Part shown: positions 1 through 8,499 of the stretch, piece after piece | Layout: every line of letters begins with the position of its first letter | Numbering within the stretch: position 1 is the stretch's first letter | Source of the DNA: Rhizobium sp. Root708 | GTDB taxonomy: Bacteria; Pseudomonadota; Alphaproteobacteria; Rhizobiales; Rhizobiaceae | Assembly (NCBI RefSeq): GCF_001429725.1 | Contig: NZ_LMHV01000034.1 | Coordinates: 614-64,613 of the forward strand | Direction: 5' to 3' | DNA: 64,000 nt | Notes under the pieces: generated by a model | What the model was told of the DNA's origin: nothing | Seen by the model: only the letters and a program-made list of their open reading frames with translations | Database searches by the model: none | Made by a program: the position numbers and the translations under genes

Positions 1-99
1 CCGGTCATGCTGTCGGTCGTCTGGATCGTGAACCGCAGCAAGGGCTGGTACGAGACCGCTCCGGCCGTCTCCAAGAACATTGCAACCGAAAGGCCATGA
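1..99 (+). CDS. ACR3-type arsenite efflux permease, C-terminal end only
   Basis: The window opens inside a reading frame that runs from base 1 to the TGA at 97-99. The visible 32 residues begin with a hydrophobic stretch (PVMLSVVWIVN) followed by a short charged cytoplasmic tail. This matches the last membrane segment of ACR3/ArsB-type arsenite permeases, which export arsenite from the cytoplasm. The stop overlaps the arsC start (ATGA at 96-99), so the two are translationally coupled, which supports the assignment. Only the end is seen, so the family call rests on the tail and the context. Confidence 0.65.
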   Translation, partial: PVMLSVVWIVNRSKGWYETAPAVSKNIATERP

Positions 100-524
100 C
101 CATGGACGTCACCATCTATCACAACCCCGAATGCGGGACCTCGCGCAACACGCTGGAGATGATCCGCAACGCCGGCATCGAACCGACCGTGATCGAATAT
201 CTGAAGACGCCGCCTTCGCGCGCCGAGCTGGCCAAGATGATCGCCGACGCCGGTCTGACCGTCCGGCAGGCGATGCGCGAGAAGGGAACGCCCTACGCGG
301 AACTCGGCCTCGGCGATCCCGAGCTGACCGACGATCAGTTGCTCGACGCCATGCTGAAGGATCCGATCCTCATCAACCGGCCGTTCGTCGTAACGCCGCT
401 CGGCACGAGACTGAGCCGCCCTTCCGAAGTCGTGCTCGACATCCTCTCCGACACCCACAAGGGCGCCTTCACGAAGGAGGACGGCGAGCACGTCCTCGAC
501 GAGGAGGGAAAGCGCATTGTCTGA
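96..524 (+). CDS. arsC: Arsenate reductase, glutaredoxin-dependent type
   Basis: 142 residues, the usual length for the E. coli plasmid-type ArsC. It reduces arsenate to arsenite with glutathione and glutaredoxin so that the permease can export it. The N-terminus carries the active-site loop NPECGTSRN with the catalytic cysteine at about residue 13, and the NRPFVVTP segment near residue 91 supplies an arginine expected in the oxyanion pocket. The start overlaps the permease stop; a second ATG two codons later (102) is an alternative. The frame looks intact, unlike the arsH downstream. Confidence 0.93.
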   Translation: MTMDVTIYHNPECGTSRNTLEMIRNAGIEPTVIEYLKTPPSRAELAKMIADAGLTVRQAMREKGTPYAELGLGDPELTDDQLLDAMLKDPILINRPFVVTPLGTRLSRPSEVVLDILSDTHKGAFTKEDGEHVLDEEGKRIV

Positions 525-1187
525 AGGATTCCCCGCACTCGATGAAAGCCATCTCGCCCAGCCCGACCTCGACGCCCTTCGTCCGTCGTTCTCGGCGCAT
601 AAGCCCCGGATTCTGATCCTCTACGGATCGATCCGCGAGGTCTCGTACAGCCGGCTGCTCGCCCACGAGTCCCGTAGACTGCTTGAGCGCCTCGGATGCG
701 AGGTTCGCGTCTTCGATCCCAAGGGGCTTCCCTTGCCCGACGACGCGCCGGTTACGCATCCGAAGGTGCAGGAACTAAGGGAGCTGTCGCAGTGGTCGGA
801 GGGGCAGGTCTGGATCAGCCCGGAACGTCACGGCGCGATGACAGGCGTGATGAAGTCCCAGATCGACTGGATCCCTCTGGCGGTCGGCTCCGTCCGGCCG
901 ACGCAGGGCAAGACGCTCGCGGTGATGCAGGTGTCAGGCGGCAGCCAGTCGTTCAACGCGATCGGCCAGCTTCGAAGCCTCGGCCGCTGGATGCGTTTCA
1001 GGAGTTCGACGCCGAAGGACGAATGAATCCGTCGTCCTACTACGACCGTGTCGTCGACGTCTGCGAGGAACTCGTGAAATTCACGCTGCTGACCCGCGAT
1101 GTCTCGTCCTATCTGACCGACCGCTACAGCGAGCGGAAGGAGGACGCCGCCAAGCTCGAGCAGCGGGTGCAGTTGAAGTCGATCTGA
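517..1187 (+). pseudogene. arsH: arsH, NADPH-dependent FMN reductase / organoarsenical oxidase, frameshifted by a deletion
   Basis: ArsH is a flavoprotein of about 235-240 residues that oxidises trivalent organoarsenicals. Translation can start at the TTG at 517, behind a GAGGAGGGA ribosome site and overlapping arsC. The first about 160 residues are a good ArsH ([11 protein letters not shown] flavin loop, [17 protein letters not shown]). After base 995 the frame runs into an unrelated tail and stops at 1024-1026. The proper C-terminus ([32 protein letters not shown]) continues in another frame to 1187. The family segment with the TIPNQSS motif is missing, which fits loss of about 40 nt. Recorded as a pseudogene; a sequencing or assembly error is the alternative. 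Confidence 0.85.
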
Positions 1188-1197
1188 CGGCCGGCGT

Positions 1198-1674
1198 CTA
1201 TTCGGCGGCGACGAGATCCCGTCTCGTCGTCATCGCCACGGTCGCGAACGCAGCAATTCCCACGACGCCGAGCGCGGCCGTGGCGAACAGGGACAATCCG
1301 ATCCCGAAGCTCTGCATCGCCGCCGAAAAGGTAAACGGGGCGGCCGCGCCCAGCGCCAGCCTAGCGGCGGCCATCTTGCCGGTGATCGTTCCGTAGCCGT
1401 CGCTTCCGAACAGGTAGAGCGGCAGACTGCCCTGCGCGATGGAATTGATGCCGGACCCGAGGCCAAGGCAGATGGCGAATGCGACGGCCCCCGGCAGCCA
1501 GTTCCCGCTCACGCCCAGGATGACGATGCCGACGACCATGAGCGCCGCCGAGATCACCGCGAGGATCGGTGGGGACAACCGCGTGCCGAAGATCATGTTG
1601 ATCAGACGGCTGAGCACCTGGGCAGGGCCGAACAACGAGCCGACGGAGAGGCACGTCCAGAGGGATACTGTTTC
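1198..1674 (-). pseudogene. MFS transporter, C-terminal fragment
   Basis: Reading leftward, the frame encodes about 155 residues with four or five hydrophobic helices and the motif SLFGPAQVLSR, typical of the middle of a 12-helix major facilitator of the kind often found in rhizobial ars operons. MFS proteins are about 400 residues, so the N-terminal half is missing. Homology-like sequence starts at about 1674; beyond it the frame only translates the repeats at 1683-1722 and then stops. It has no credible start (a TTG at 1635 is internal). It is convergent with arsH. I infer a remnant of an arsenic-linked exporter truncated by recombination. Confidence 0.7.
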
Positions 1675-1682
1675 AGCGAAAC

Positions 1683-1722
1683 GTTTCCGTATTTCGGCAA
1701 TAGTTTTCCGTTTTTCGGCAAT
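1683..1722. promoter_or_regulatory. Two tandem CCG-N5-CGG operator-like repeats upstream of the XRE regulator
   Basis: Two near-identical units of 19 and 20 bases (1683-1701 and 1703-1722) lie head to tail, with starts 20 bases apart, close to two helical turns. Each holds the dyad CCG, five A/T bases, CGG followed by CAAT. They sit about 60-100 bases before the XRE gene start at 1784 and directly abut the truncated MFS frame. I infer autoregulatory binding sites. Confidence 0.45.
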
Positions 1723-1783
1723 GTGTCAACAATTTTCTCAGGTTCGTTTTGCATGGATTCGAGTGTCGTGAGATTTGTTGCGA

Positions 1784-2032
1784 ATGGCGACGAAGCACCT
1801 CATCGTGAAGGCCGCACGCACGGCGTTGGGCCTCTCCAGGAAAGACTTGGCGGAGCTCGCCGGCCTTTCTGATCGGACGATCTACAACATTGAAACCGCC
1901 CAAGATTACGTGCTTCTTGATACCCTGATGAAGGTCAGGTCCGTTTTCCGTGAACGAGGCGTCGAGCTTGTCGAACCCAACGAGCATAGCGGATGGGGCT
2001 TGTTCTTCGTGGCGGACGATGGCGATCGCTGA
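1784..2032 (+). CDS. Small XRE-family helix-turn-helix regulator
   Basis: 82 residues. A Cro/C1-type helix-turn-helix occupies about residues 8-45 (AARTALGLSRKDLAELAG, then LSDRTIYNIE), and the protein ends with a GVELVEPNEHSGWGLFFV tail seen in stand-alone single-domain XRE regulators. A TTG at 1775 would add three residues; the ATG at 1784 is preferred although no strong ribosome site is visible. No toxin-like partner follows: the downstream region has no convincing frame. The tandem repeats upstream suggest autoregulation. Target genes are unknown. Confidence 0.75.
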   Translation: MATKHLIVKAARTALGLSRKDLAELAGLSDRTIYNIETAQDYVLLDTLMKVRSVFRERGVELVEPNEHSGWGLFFVADDGDR

Positions 2033-2452
2033 GGCCGACATAGGCGACCTTGTGCGCTCGTTTCATTCAACTAAAAACGCAACATTCAAATCGCAACGCT
2101 TTCGGGCGTGTTGCGAAACACCTCGAGAAGTCAACTCACAACGAAATACGCTGCCTTTTGGAGAAAATTCGCAGGCTAGGCATCTGCGATTCCAGCCGTT
2201 TTCGTTACTCACTCACTCAGCAATGAAATCGAAATGGCAGTATTTGGAACAATTGGATTGATCTCAGCGAGCCTGAAGCTTCGTCATGATGACTTTGTCG
2301 CTATGGAAAGGTCTTGTCTTTCACACTGTTAGCAACCGTTTCTGATGCTGCGCGATAAACTCATTCGCCCTTCACGGTCGCGAAGACGATACTCGTGTTG
2401 CCGACGATGTCCAGTATATAGCATCGGCTTCTGACGGCCAGTGATTTGCGCG
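2033..2452. other. Gene-free stretch of 420 bases between the XRE regulator and the MBL gene
   Basis: No frame here looks coding on either strand. An ATG at 2021 overlapping the XRE stop opens a frame to 2261 whose translation lacks recognisable motifs. Base composition is lower in G+C than the flanks. The two flanking genes are convergent, but I see no clear terminator hairpin. It may hold the edge of the ars/XRE insertion, though I find no att-like repeat. Confidence 0.5.
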
Positions 2453-3295
2453 CTACGATGCCGCAACCACCGCGTCAACTTCTTCGAACTCGACATCAAA
2501 GCTCATCTGGTCATAAGCAGGTACGACATGTTCAGGCGTCTCGCCCATGACAGTGTCGTAGTCGAGCGGCGTGTGCATGTGGGTCAAAATCGCCCGCTTC
2601 GGATTCAGGCGACCGATCCAATCCAACGACTGCTCGAGCGACAGATGGCTCGGATGGTATCGGTACTGCAACGCATCGATGATCAGCACGTCGAGATCTT
2701 GAAGTTTTACGACGGTTTCCGGCGGAAAGTCGCTGATGTCGCTGCAATAAGCGACATCGCCGATACGAAATCCCAATGAGGTTACGTCACCGTGCTGCTG
2801 CGTGTGCGGCTGGAAGGAAATCGTACCTCCGGCGCCACTGACCCGCACCGGGACGTCTATGCTCTCGATAACCCTGGGTTCGACGATCGGCGGGTAATTG
2901 CTGCCCGGCGGCGTCTCCATGCAATAGCCGAATCCCTGGCGGATGCGGTCCATGGTTTCGCTGTTCGCGTGGATCGGGACGCGCTGCTGGGACTCGTAGA
3001 AATAGCCACGCAGGTCGTCCAGGCCATGGATGTGGTCTGCGTGCGGGTGCGTGTAGAGAACCGCGTCGATGTGGGTCACGCCGGCCGCGATCATCTGTTC
3101 GCGAAAATCCGGTCCGGTGTCGATGACGACAGTCGTCGCGCCACCGTTGTCGTCGAACTGCTGCACCATGAAGGCCGCGCGGGTACGTCGGTTCTTCGGG
3201 TTATCAGGATTGCAAGCACCCCAGTCACCGGTAATGCGGGGAACGCCTGGAGACGACGAACAGCCGAGAATGGTGAAGCGCCGCCTATATCCCAC
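2453..3295 (-). CDS. MBL-fold metallo-hydrolase, PhnP-like
   Basis: 280 residues, cytoplasmic. The metal-binding motif THPHADHIHG (HxHxDH) lies near residue 83; later ligands are visible as QHGD, YCSDIS and LTHMHTPLDY. The order and length match the PhnP / cyclic-phosphate phosphodiesterase branch of metallo-beta-lactamase hydrolases, but there is no phn operon here, so the substrate is not assigned. The start is a GTG at 3293-3295, only four bases after the tatD stop, making this the last gene of a metG-tatD-MBL operon. Confidence 0.85.
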   Translation of the reverse strand: MGYRRRFTILGCSSSPGVPRITGDWGACNPDNPKNRRTRAAFMVQQFDDNGGATTVVIDTGPDFREQMIAAGVTHIDAVLYTHPHADHIHGLDDLRGYFYESQQRVPIHANSETMDRIRQGFGYCMETPPGSNYPPIVEPRVIESIDVPVRVSGAGGTISFQPHTQQHGDVTSLGFRIGDVAYCSDISDFPPETVVKLQDLDVLIIDALQYRYHPSHLSLEQSLDWIGRLNPKRAILTHMHTPLDYDTVMGETPEHVVPAYDQMSFDVEFEEVDAVVAAS

Positions 3296-3299
3296 GCTG

Positions 3300-4082
3300 C
3301 TAGATCCTTGGCATCTTTGAGAAAATGCGGAACGCGTTGTCGGTCGTGATCTTTGCCATGTCGGCGTAGCTGAGTCCGAGTGTTTCGGCTAGGACCTCGG
3401 CAGTGTTCACCACGTAGGAGGGTTCGTTGCGCTTGCCACGCCAACGCTTCGGCGCGAGGTATGGCGCGTCCGTCTCGACGAGCAAGCGATCGTGCGGGAC
3501 GGTCTTGGCGATCTCACGCAACTCTTCCGATTTCGGGAACGTCAGAATGCCGGAGAAGGAAATATAGCCGCCGAGTTCGACGCCGACCCTTGCGAGCTCC
3601 GCGCCCGCGGAGAAGCAGTGCAGAATGAAGGGGAATGCGCCCCTACCCGTTTCCTCGGTCAGGATCGCCGCCATGTCCACGTCGGCGCTGCGGCTATGAA
3701 TGACGAGCGGCAGCTGGGTCTCACGCGACGCATCGATATGGCGACGCAATCCGGTCTGCTGGTCTTCCGGCTTCTGCGTGTCGTAGAAATAGTCGAGACC
3801 CGCCTCGCCGATCGCGACGATCTTCTCATGGGCGTTGGCAAGCCGCACCAGCTCTTCGGTCTGGATGTCCAGCTCATCGCCTGCGTTGTTCGGATGCGTG
3901 CCGACCGAGCAGAAAACCGATGGATATTTTTCAGTGATCGCGAGAAGACCGTCGAGCTTGCGTACACGCGTCGAGATCGTCACCATCTGCTTGACGCCGG
4001 AATCGTGAGCGCGCTTGACGATCTCGTCCCGCTCCTCTTCGAAGTCGGCGAAATCCAGATGGCAATGCGTATCGATCAGCAT
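3300..4082 (-). CDS. tatD: TatD-family metal-dependent DNase
   Basis: 260 residues, the family's usual length. TatD proteins are TIM-barrel metallohydrolases with 3'-5' DNase activity. Metal ligands are visible as DTHCHLDF at the N-terminus, GEAGLDYFYD, HSR, HCFSAG and TDAPYLAP. I start at the ATG at 4080-4082 with a GAGGA ribosome site; a longer upstream extension lacks family sequence. Seven bases separate it from the metG stop, so it belongs to the same transcript. Confidence 0.93.
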   Translation of the reverse strand: MLIDTHCHLDFADFEEERDEIVKRAHDSGVKQMVTISTRVRKLDGLLAITEKYPSVFCSVGTHPNNAGDELDIQTEELVRLANAHEKIVAIGEAGLDYFYDTQKPEDQQTGLRRHIDASRETQLPLVIHSRSADVDMAAILTEETGRGAFPFILHCFSAGAELARVGVELGGYISFSGILTFPKSEELREIAKTVPHDRLLVETDAPYLAPKRWRGKRNEPSYVVNTAEVLAETLGLSYADMAKITTDNAFRIFSKMPRI

Positions 4083-4089
4083 GACGTCC

Positions 4090-5640
4090 TCACGCTTCCG
4101 GCGCGACGTAACGCGGGAAGACCGGCGTCGGCGCTTCAAGCTGCGTGCCTACGACAAGGCGGCCGGCTTCACCGAGTGCTGCAAAGTCACGCTTGTCGGC
4201 GGCGGCAGCAACGAGATCTAGCAGCTTGCCGGCCGATTCCGGCACGAAAGGCTGCAGCAGGATGGCGATCTGGCGGACGACTTCGGCCGTGACATAGAGC
4301 ACGGTGCCCATGCGCGCTGGATCGGTTTTTTTCAAAGCCCAAGGCTGCTGACCGGCGAAATAGCGGTCCGTTTCCGAAACAACAGCAATGATCGAGGCCA
4401 GGGCGCGGTGAATGAGCTGCTTCCCCATATCGTCGCGGGTGGAGGCGAGCAGCGCGTCGGCGGCCGCCAACATCGCCTTGTCCTCGTCGGTCAGCGGGCC
4501 GCATTCCGGAATCTTGCCATCGCAGTTCTTGACGATCATCGACAGCGAGCGGCTGGCAAGGTTGCCGATACCGTTGGCAAGGTCGGAATTGATGCGGGTG
4601 CCGATCGCCTCTTCGCTGTAGCTGCCGTCCTGGCCGAACGATACTTCGCGCAGGAAGAAGTACCGCACCTGATCGAGACCGAAATGGTTCACCAGGTTGA
4701 CGGGATCGACGACGTTGCCGAGCGACTTCGACATCTTCTCGCCCTTGTTGAGCAAGAAGCCGTGCGCAAAGACGCGCTTGGGCAGCGGCAGCTTCGCCGA
4801 CATCAGGAAGGCAGGCCAGTAAACCGCGTGGAAGCGGATGATGTCCTTGCCGATGATGTGAACGTCGGCCGGCCAGTACTTGGCACGAGGGCCGTTCTGG
4901 TCTTCGATGTAGCCGGTCGCGGTGATGTAGTTGGTCAGTGCGTCGACCCAGACATACATGACGTGGGCAGGGTCGTTCGGTACCTTGATGCCCCAATCGA
5001 ACGTCGTGCGCGAGATCGACAGATCCTTCAGCCCCGACTTCACGAACGAGATGACCTCGTTGCGACGTTCGGCCGGGCCGATGAAGTCCGGATTGGCCTC
5101 GTAGAGCGCGAGCAGCTTGTCCTGGTATTCGGAGAGCTTGAAGAAGTAGCTTGCCTCTTCAACCCATTCGACCGGTGTACCCTGGGGACCATAGCGCACG
5201 CCGTCGGCACGCAGCTCAGTTTCATTTTCCTGATAGTAGGCTTCATCGCGAACCGAATACCAGCCGGCGTAGGAATCCTTGTAGATATCGCCGTTGTCGG
5301 CCATCAGGTTCCAGATGTTTCTGGACGTCTCGTGGTGACGCTCCTGCGTCGTGCGAATGAAATCGTCATTCGAGGCGTTCAGCAGCGTCGCCATTGCCTG
5401 GAACTCGCCGGAATTGCGGTCGGCAAGTTCGTGCGGCGAGATGCCTTCGGCACGCGCCGTCTGCTGCATCTTCTGACCGTGCTCATCCGTGCCTGTCAGG
5501 AAGAAGACATCCTTGCCGTCGAGGCGCTGGTAGCGCGCCATGGCATCCGTCGCGATCAGTTCGTAGGCGTGGCCGATATGCGGCTTGCCGTTCGGGTAGG
5601 AAATCGCGGTGGTGATGTAGAAGGGTGTCTTGTCTGTCAT
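4090..5640 (-). CDS. metG: Methionyl-tRNA synthetase
   Basis: 516 residues. It charges tRNA-Met with methionine. The class I signatures are clear: KPHIGH (HIGH motif) near residue 19 and [10 protein letters not shown] (KMSKS) near residue 300. It is the short form without the C-terminal dimerisation domain, common in Alphaproteobacteria. The ATG at 5640 is chosen; one at 5649 would add three residues. In rhizobia metG usually follows tmk and holB on one transcript. Here a TauE gene on the opposite strand lies between holB and metG, so metG probably has its own promoter. Confidence 0.97.
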   Translation of the reverse strand: MTDKTPFYITTAISYPNGKPHIGHAYELIATDAMARYQRLDGKDVFFLTGTDEHGQKMQQTARAEGISPHELADRNSGEFQAMATLLNASNDDFIRTTQERHHETSRNIWNLMADNGDIYKDSYAGWYSVRDEAYYQENETELRADGVRYGPQGTPVEWVEEASYFFKLSEYQDKLLALYEANPDFIGPAERRNEVISFVKSGLKDLSISRTTFDWGIKVPNDPAHVMYVWVDALTNYITATGYIEDQNGPRAKYWPADVHIIGKDIIRFHAVYWPAFLMSAKLPLPKRVFAHGFLLNKGEKMSKSLGNVVDPVNLVNHFGLDQVRYFFLREVSFGQDGSYSEEAIGTRINSDLANGIGNLASRSLSMIVKNCDGKIPECGPLTDEDKAMLAAADALLASTRDDMGKQLIHRALASIIAVVSETDRYFAGQQPWALKKTDPARMGTVLYVTAEVVRQIAILLQPFVPESAGKLLDLVAAAADKRDFAALGEAGRLVVGTQLEAPTPVFPRYVAPEA

Positions 5641-5877
5641 GGCGGCCATTCGTGTCCGGCTTACTCTATAAAATTTATCAGCCGCTCTTAGCGCATGTGG
5701 CCAGGAAGCGAAACACTAAGTTTCATACCGGCCGGGGATTTGAGCCTGAAACGCGCCCTGCGCTTGACTCGTTTTTTTCATGGCTCTAGGCAGGAGAGAA
5801 AGAAGACAGGGCAACAGCAACGTGACATCTAAAGCACCCCGCAGCGGCGTTTTTGGCGCAGGCCCGAGGGCCACGGC

Positions 5878-6678
5878 TTGACCTTGGCCAGTTTTGATCC
5901 GCTTTACTCCCTTTCCGGGCTGGTTGTCGGGGCGCTTGTGGGCATCACGGGCGTTGGTGGCGGGTCGTTGATGACACCGCTTCTCGTTCTTCTGTTCGGC
6001 GTTCATCCGGCAACCGCCGTCGGTACCGATCTCCTCTATGCCGCAGTCACAAAAAGTGCGGGTACCGCCGTTCACGGCATTCATGGCCGTATCAATTGGC
6101 GCGTCGTCGGCTGTCTGGCGGCGGGCAGTGTGCCGGCCGCGCTCCTGACGCTCTGGTTTATGGCGGGCGTCGACCGCAAAAGCATCGAAGTCGCCCATAC
6201 GATCACAACGGCGCTCGGCTGGCTGCTCGTCATGACGGCCTTCATGCTGATTTTCCGCAAGCAGGTTCTCGCCATAGCGCAGCGCTCCATCGGCGAGCGT
6301 CGCCGCCCCCTCCGTCCGGCTACCATCATGGTGCTGACGACCGTGCTCGGGCTGGCGCTGGGCATTCTCGTTACCCTCACATCAGTCGGCGCCGGCGCGC
6401 TCGGCGTCACGGTGCTGTTGATCCTCTACCCTCGCCTCGATGTTCGGGAAATCGTGGGCTCGGATATTGTTCATGCAGTCCCCCTCACCTTCATCGGCGG
6501 CATGGGGTACTGGATGATCGGTGAGATCGACTGGGGCATGTTGCTCGCTCTGCTTGTCGGCTCTATTCCCGGGATTATCGCAGGCAGCCTGCTTGCACCC
6601 AAACTTCACGAGCGAACGATCCGGCTCGTGCTTGCGGCGACGCTCGCCGTAGTCGCCGGGAAGCTGCTTACCGGTTGA
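5878..6678 (+). CDS. TauE/SafE-family membrane permease
   Basis: 266 residues with about eight hydrophobic segments arranged as two repeats, each opening with a glycine-rich loop (GALVGITGVGGGSLMTPLL and LVTLTSVGAGALG). This is the TauE/SafE (DUF81) fold, a family of inner-membrane permeases some of which export sulfite or organosulfonates; the substrate here is not inferable. The start is a TTG at 5878, as no better ATG fits. It is inserted, on the opposite strand, between metG and holB, and ends flush against the holB stop (TGA then TCA). Confidence 0.85.
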   Translation: MTLASFDPLYSLSGLVVGALVGITGVGGGSLMTPLLVLLFGVHPATAVGTDLLYAAVTKSAGTAVHGIHGRINWRVVGCLAAGSVPAALLTLWFMAGVDRKSIEVAHTITTALGWLLVMTAFMLIFRKQVLAIAQRSIGERRRPLRPATIMVLTTVLGLALGILVTLTSVGAGALGVTVLLILYPRLDVREIVGSDIVHAVPLTFIGGMGYWMIGEIDWGMLLALLVGSIPGIIAGSLLAPKLHERTIRLVLAATLAVVAGKLLTG

Positions 6679-7701
6679 TCAGCTCGGCTGCTTGATATCG
6701 CCAAGGATGCTCATGATCGTTTGCTTGCGATCGAGATTGTAGGCGTCCGATATCGTCAACCGGTTCACGATATCCGAATAGAGCCGTGAAAACCGCTCCG
6801 CGGCCACGACCTCCCCAGCGATGGCGGCCGACCGCGCGCGGCTCATCAGGTCGTCCCCTACGTGGCTGGTGAAGAACTCGAATATTGTCTCGCTTTCCTT
6901 GCCGGAGAGCGCATCAGCCAACCGGTGCATCGCGCGCCGTGCGGCGGGGCCTTGCGACGAGAGAACCTCGTTGTAGGCGCTGATGATATCACCGCCGCCA
7001 TAGTTGATGAGCTTCAGCGCCTCGCCGACGCTGCCGTTGGCGGACGAAAGCAGCGTTCTGTCTCCAGCATCGATACCAAGGTGGTCCAGAGCGCCGGCAA
7101 GCGCCTCATCGTTCAGCGGCGCGAGCTTCAGCGGAAGGCAGCGCGAGCGGATGGTCGGCAGCAGCTTGCCGGGCGCGTGTGAAATCAACAGGAAGAGTGC
7201 CCGTTTCGGCGGCTCCTCCAATATCTTCAAGATCGCATTGGCCGCATTTTGGTTCATGTCGTCGGCGGGATCGATGATCACGATGCGCCAGTTGCCGGTG
7301 CCCGATGTCTGCGAGAAAAATCGACCAGCCTTGCGCACCTCATCGACGGTAATCGCGGACTTTATCTTTCCCGTCTTCTCGTCGACCGGTCTCGCCAGGT
7401 AGAGCAGGTTGTGAGACGCACCTGACGCTATCTGTCTGCTGACCGCCGAATTCAGGTCCGGGTCGGCCATCGTCGCCGGTGCGCTTGCCGGATCGGGATG
7501 GGACAGGACGTGATTGGCAAATCGAAAGGCAAGCGTTGACTTACCGATGCCTTCAGGTCCTTCGATGAGCATCGCGTGATGCCCTTTGCCGGACCGGTAG
7601 GATTGCGCAAGGAAGGCTTCCGCTTCCCCGTGGCCGAACAGTTTCGTGTTCTCGGGCTGCCATATGGCGCCATCGAGAAGCCCGGGACGTTCCTCACTCA
7701 T
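6679..7701 (-). CDS. holB: DNA polymerase III subunit delta'
   Basis: 340 residues. A clamp-loader AAA+ subunit that helps open the sliding clamp. The P-loop GPEGIGKST is at about residue 50 and the SRC motif ([11 protein letters not shown]) near residue 188; the protein ends with the helical collar domain. The zinc-binding cysteines of E. coli HolB are not present, as is common in Alphaproteobacteria. The ATG at 7699-7701 overlaps the tmk stop by eight bases, indicating coupled translation; a start at 7716 is possible but less likely. Confidence 0.93.
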   Translation of the reverse strand: MSEERPGLLDGAIWQPENTKLFGHGEAEAFLAQSYRSGKGHHAMLIEGPEGIGKSTLAFRFANHVLSHPDPASAPATMADPDLNSAVSRQIASGASHNLLYLARPVDEKTGKIKSAITVDEVRKAGRFFSQTSGTGNWRIVIIDPADDMNQNAANAILKILEEPPKRALFLLISHAPGKLLPTIRSRCLPLKLAPLNDEALAGALDHLGIDAGDRTLLSSANGSVGEALKLINYGGGDIISAYNEVLSSQGPAARRAMHRLADALSGKESETIFEFFTSHVGDDLMSRARSAAIAGEVVAAERFSRLYSDIVNRLTISDAYNLDRKQTIMSILGDIKQPS

Positions 7702-8371
7702 GAACCGTCTCCGCAATCTTTGTTTTGAGTGGCAGTCGCCGTTCGACGATGGTCAACACGTCGTCGGCGATGACATCCTCGGGGCGCAGCGCGTCCAGCA
7801 CATGGCAGCGCTCCGGTTCGCGGGCGGCGATATCAAGAAAGGCTTCGCGCCGCTTTTCGTGGGTTTCCAGTTCTTCTCTCTCGAAACGATCGGGAGCGAT
7901 GGCCACCGCAGCGCCGCGCCGCGAAGCGCGTTCCAGACCGGCTTTGGCCGGCAGATCGAGAATCAAGGTGCAATCCGGCATGACGCCGTTGATAGCCACG
8001 CGCTGCAGCGTCTCGATGAAATCCGGTTCGAGGTTGCCGGTAATTCCCTGATAGACGCGGGACGAATCCATGAAACGATCGCAGAGGACGACCCTCCCTG
8101 CATTCAGGGCGGGACGAATGACGCCTTCGACGTGATCGTTGCGCGCGGCCGCGAAAAGAATCGCTTCCATTCGCGTGCCCAATGCCTGCGCGGCACCTGA
8201 CAGGAGGACGTGACGAACTGCCTCCGCGCCGGGAGAGCCTCCTGGCTCGCGCGTCAGCAAAACATCGAAACCACGCGACCGCAGCGATTCCGCCAACTTG
8301 CGGATCTGCGTGGACTTCCCGGCACCTTCGCCGCCCTCAAATGTAACAAACAATCCTGTGCCGGACGACAA
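7694..8371 (-). CDS. tmk: Thymidylate kinase
   Basis: 225 residues. It phosphorylates dTMP to dTDP. It shows the P-loop [11 protein letters not shown] near the N-terminus, the DRF motif ([13 protein letters not shown]) near residue 97 and a LID region with the arginine pair ASRRGAA. I start at the TTG at 8369-8371 because an AGGAAG ribosome site lies six bases upstream and the P-loop is then at the usual distance from the N-terminus. It overlaps holB. Confidence 0.93.
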   Translation of the reverse strand: MSSGTGLFVTFEGGEGAGKSTQIRKLAESLRSRGFDVLLTREPGGSPGAEAVRHVLLSGAAQALGTRMEAILFAAARNDHVEGVIRPALNAGRVVLCDRFMDSSRVYQGITGNLEPDFIETLQRVAINGVMPDCTLILDLPAKAGLERASRRGAAVAIAPDRFEREELETHEKRREAFLDIAAREPERCHVLDALRPEDVIADDVLTIVERRLPLKTKIAETVHE

Positions 8372-8499
8372 TGATAACTTCCTGCATGTTCGCGCCCGCA
8401 TCGCGCTATCGGCGTACATCTACAGGAAGATTCTGGCCAGCGGAACCGCGTTGCGAAGATCTCCCTGCTTTCCCGCAGGATTGACCATCAATATGGCGA

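Noticed and set aside
2021-2261. HipA-like toxin following the XRE gene
   Set aside because: An ATG overlaps the XRE stop as in hipBA pairs, but the frame is only about 80 codons, has no HipA motif and uses rare-looking residues; I see no toxin.
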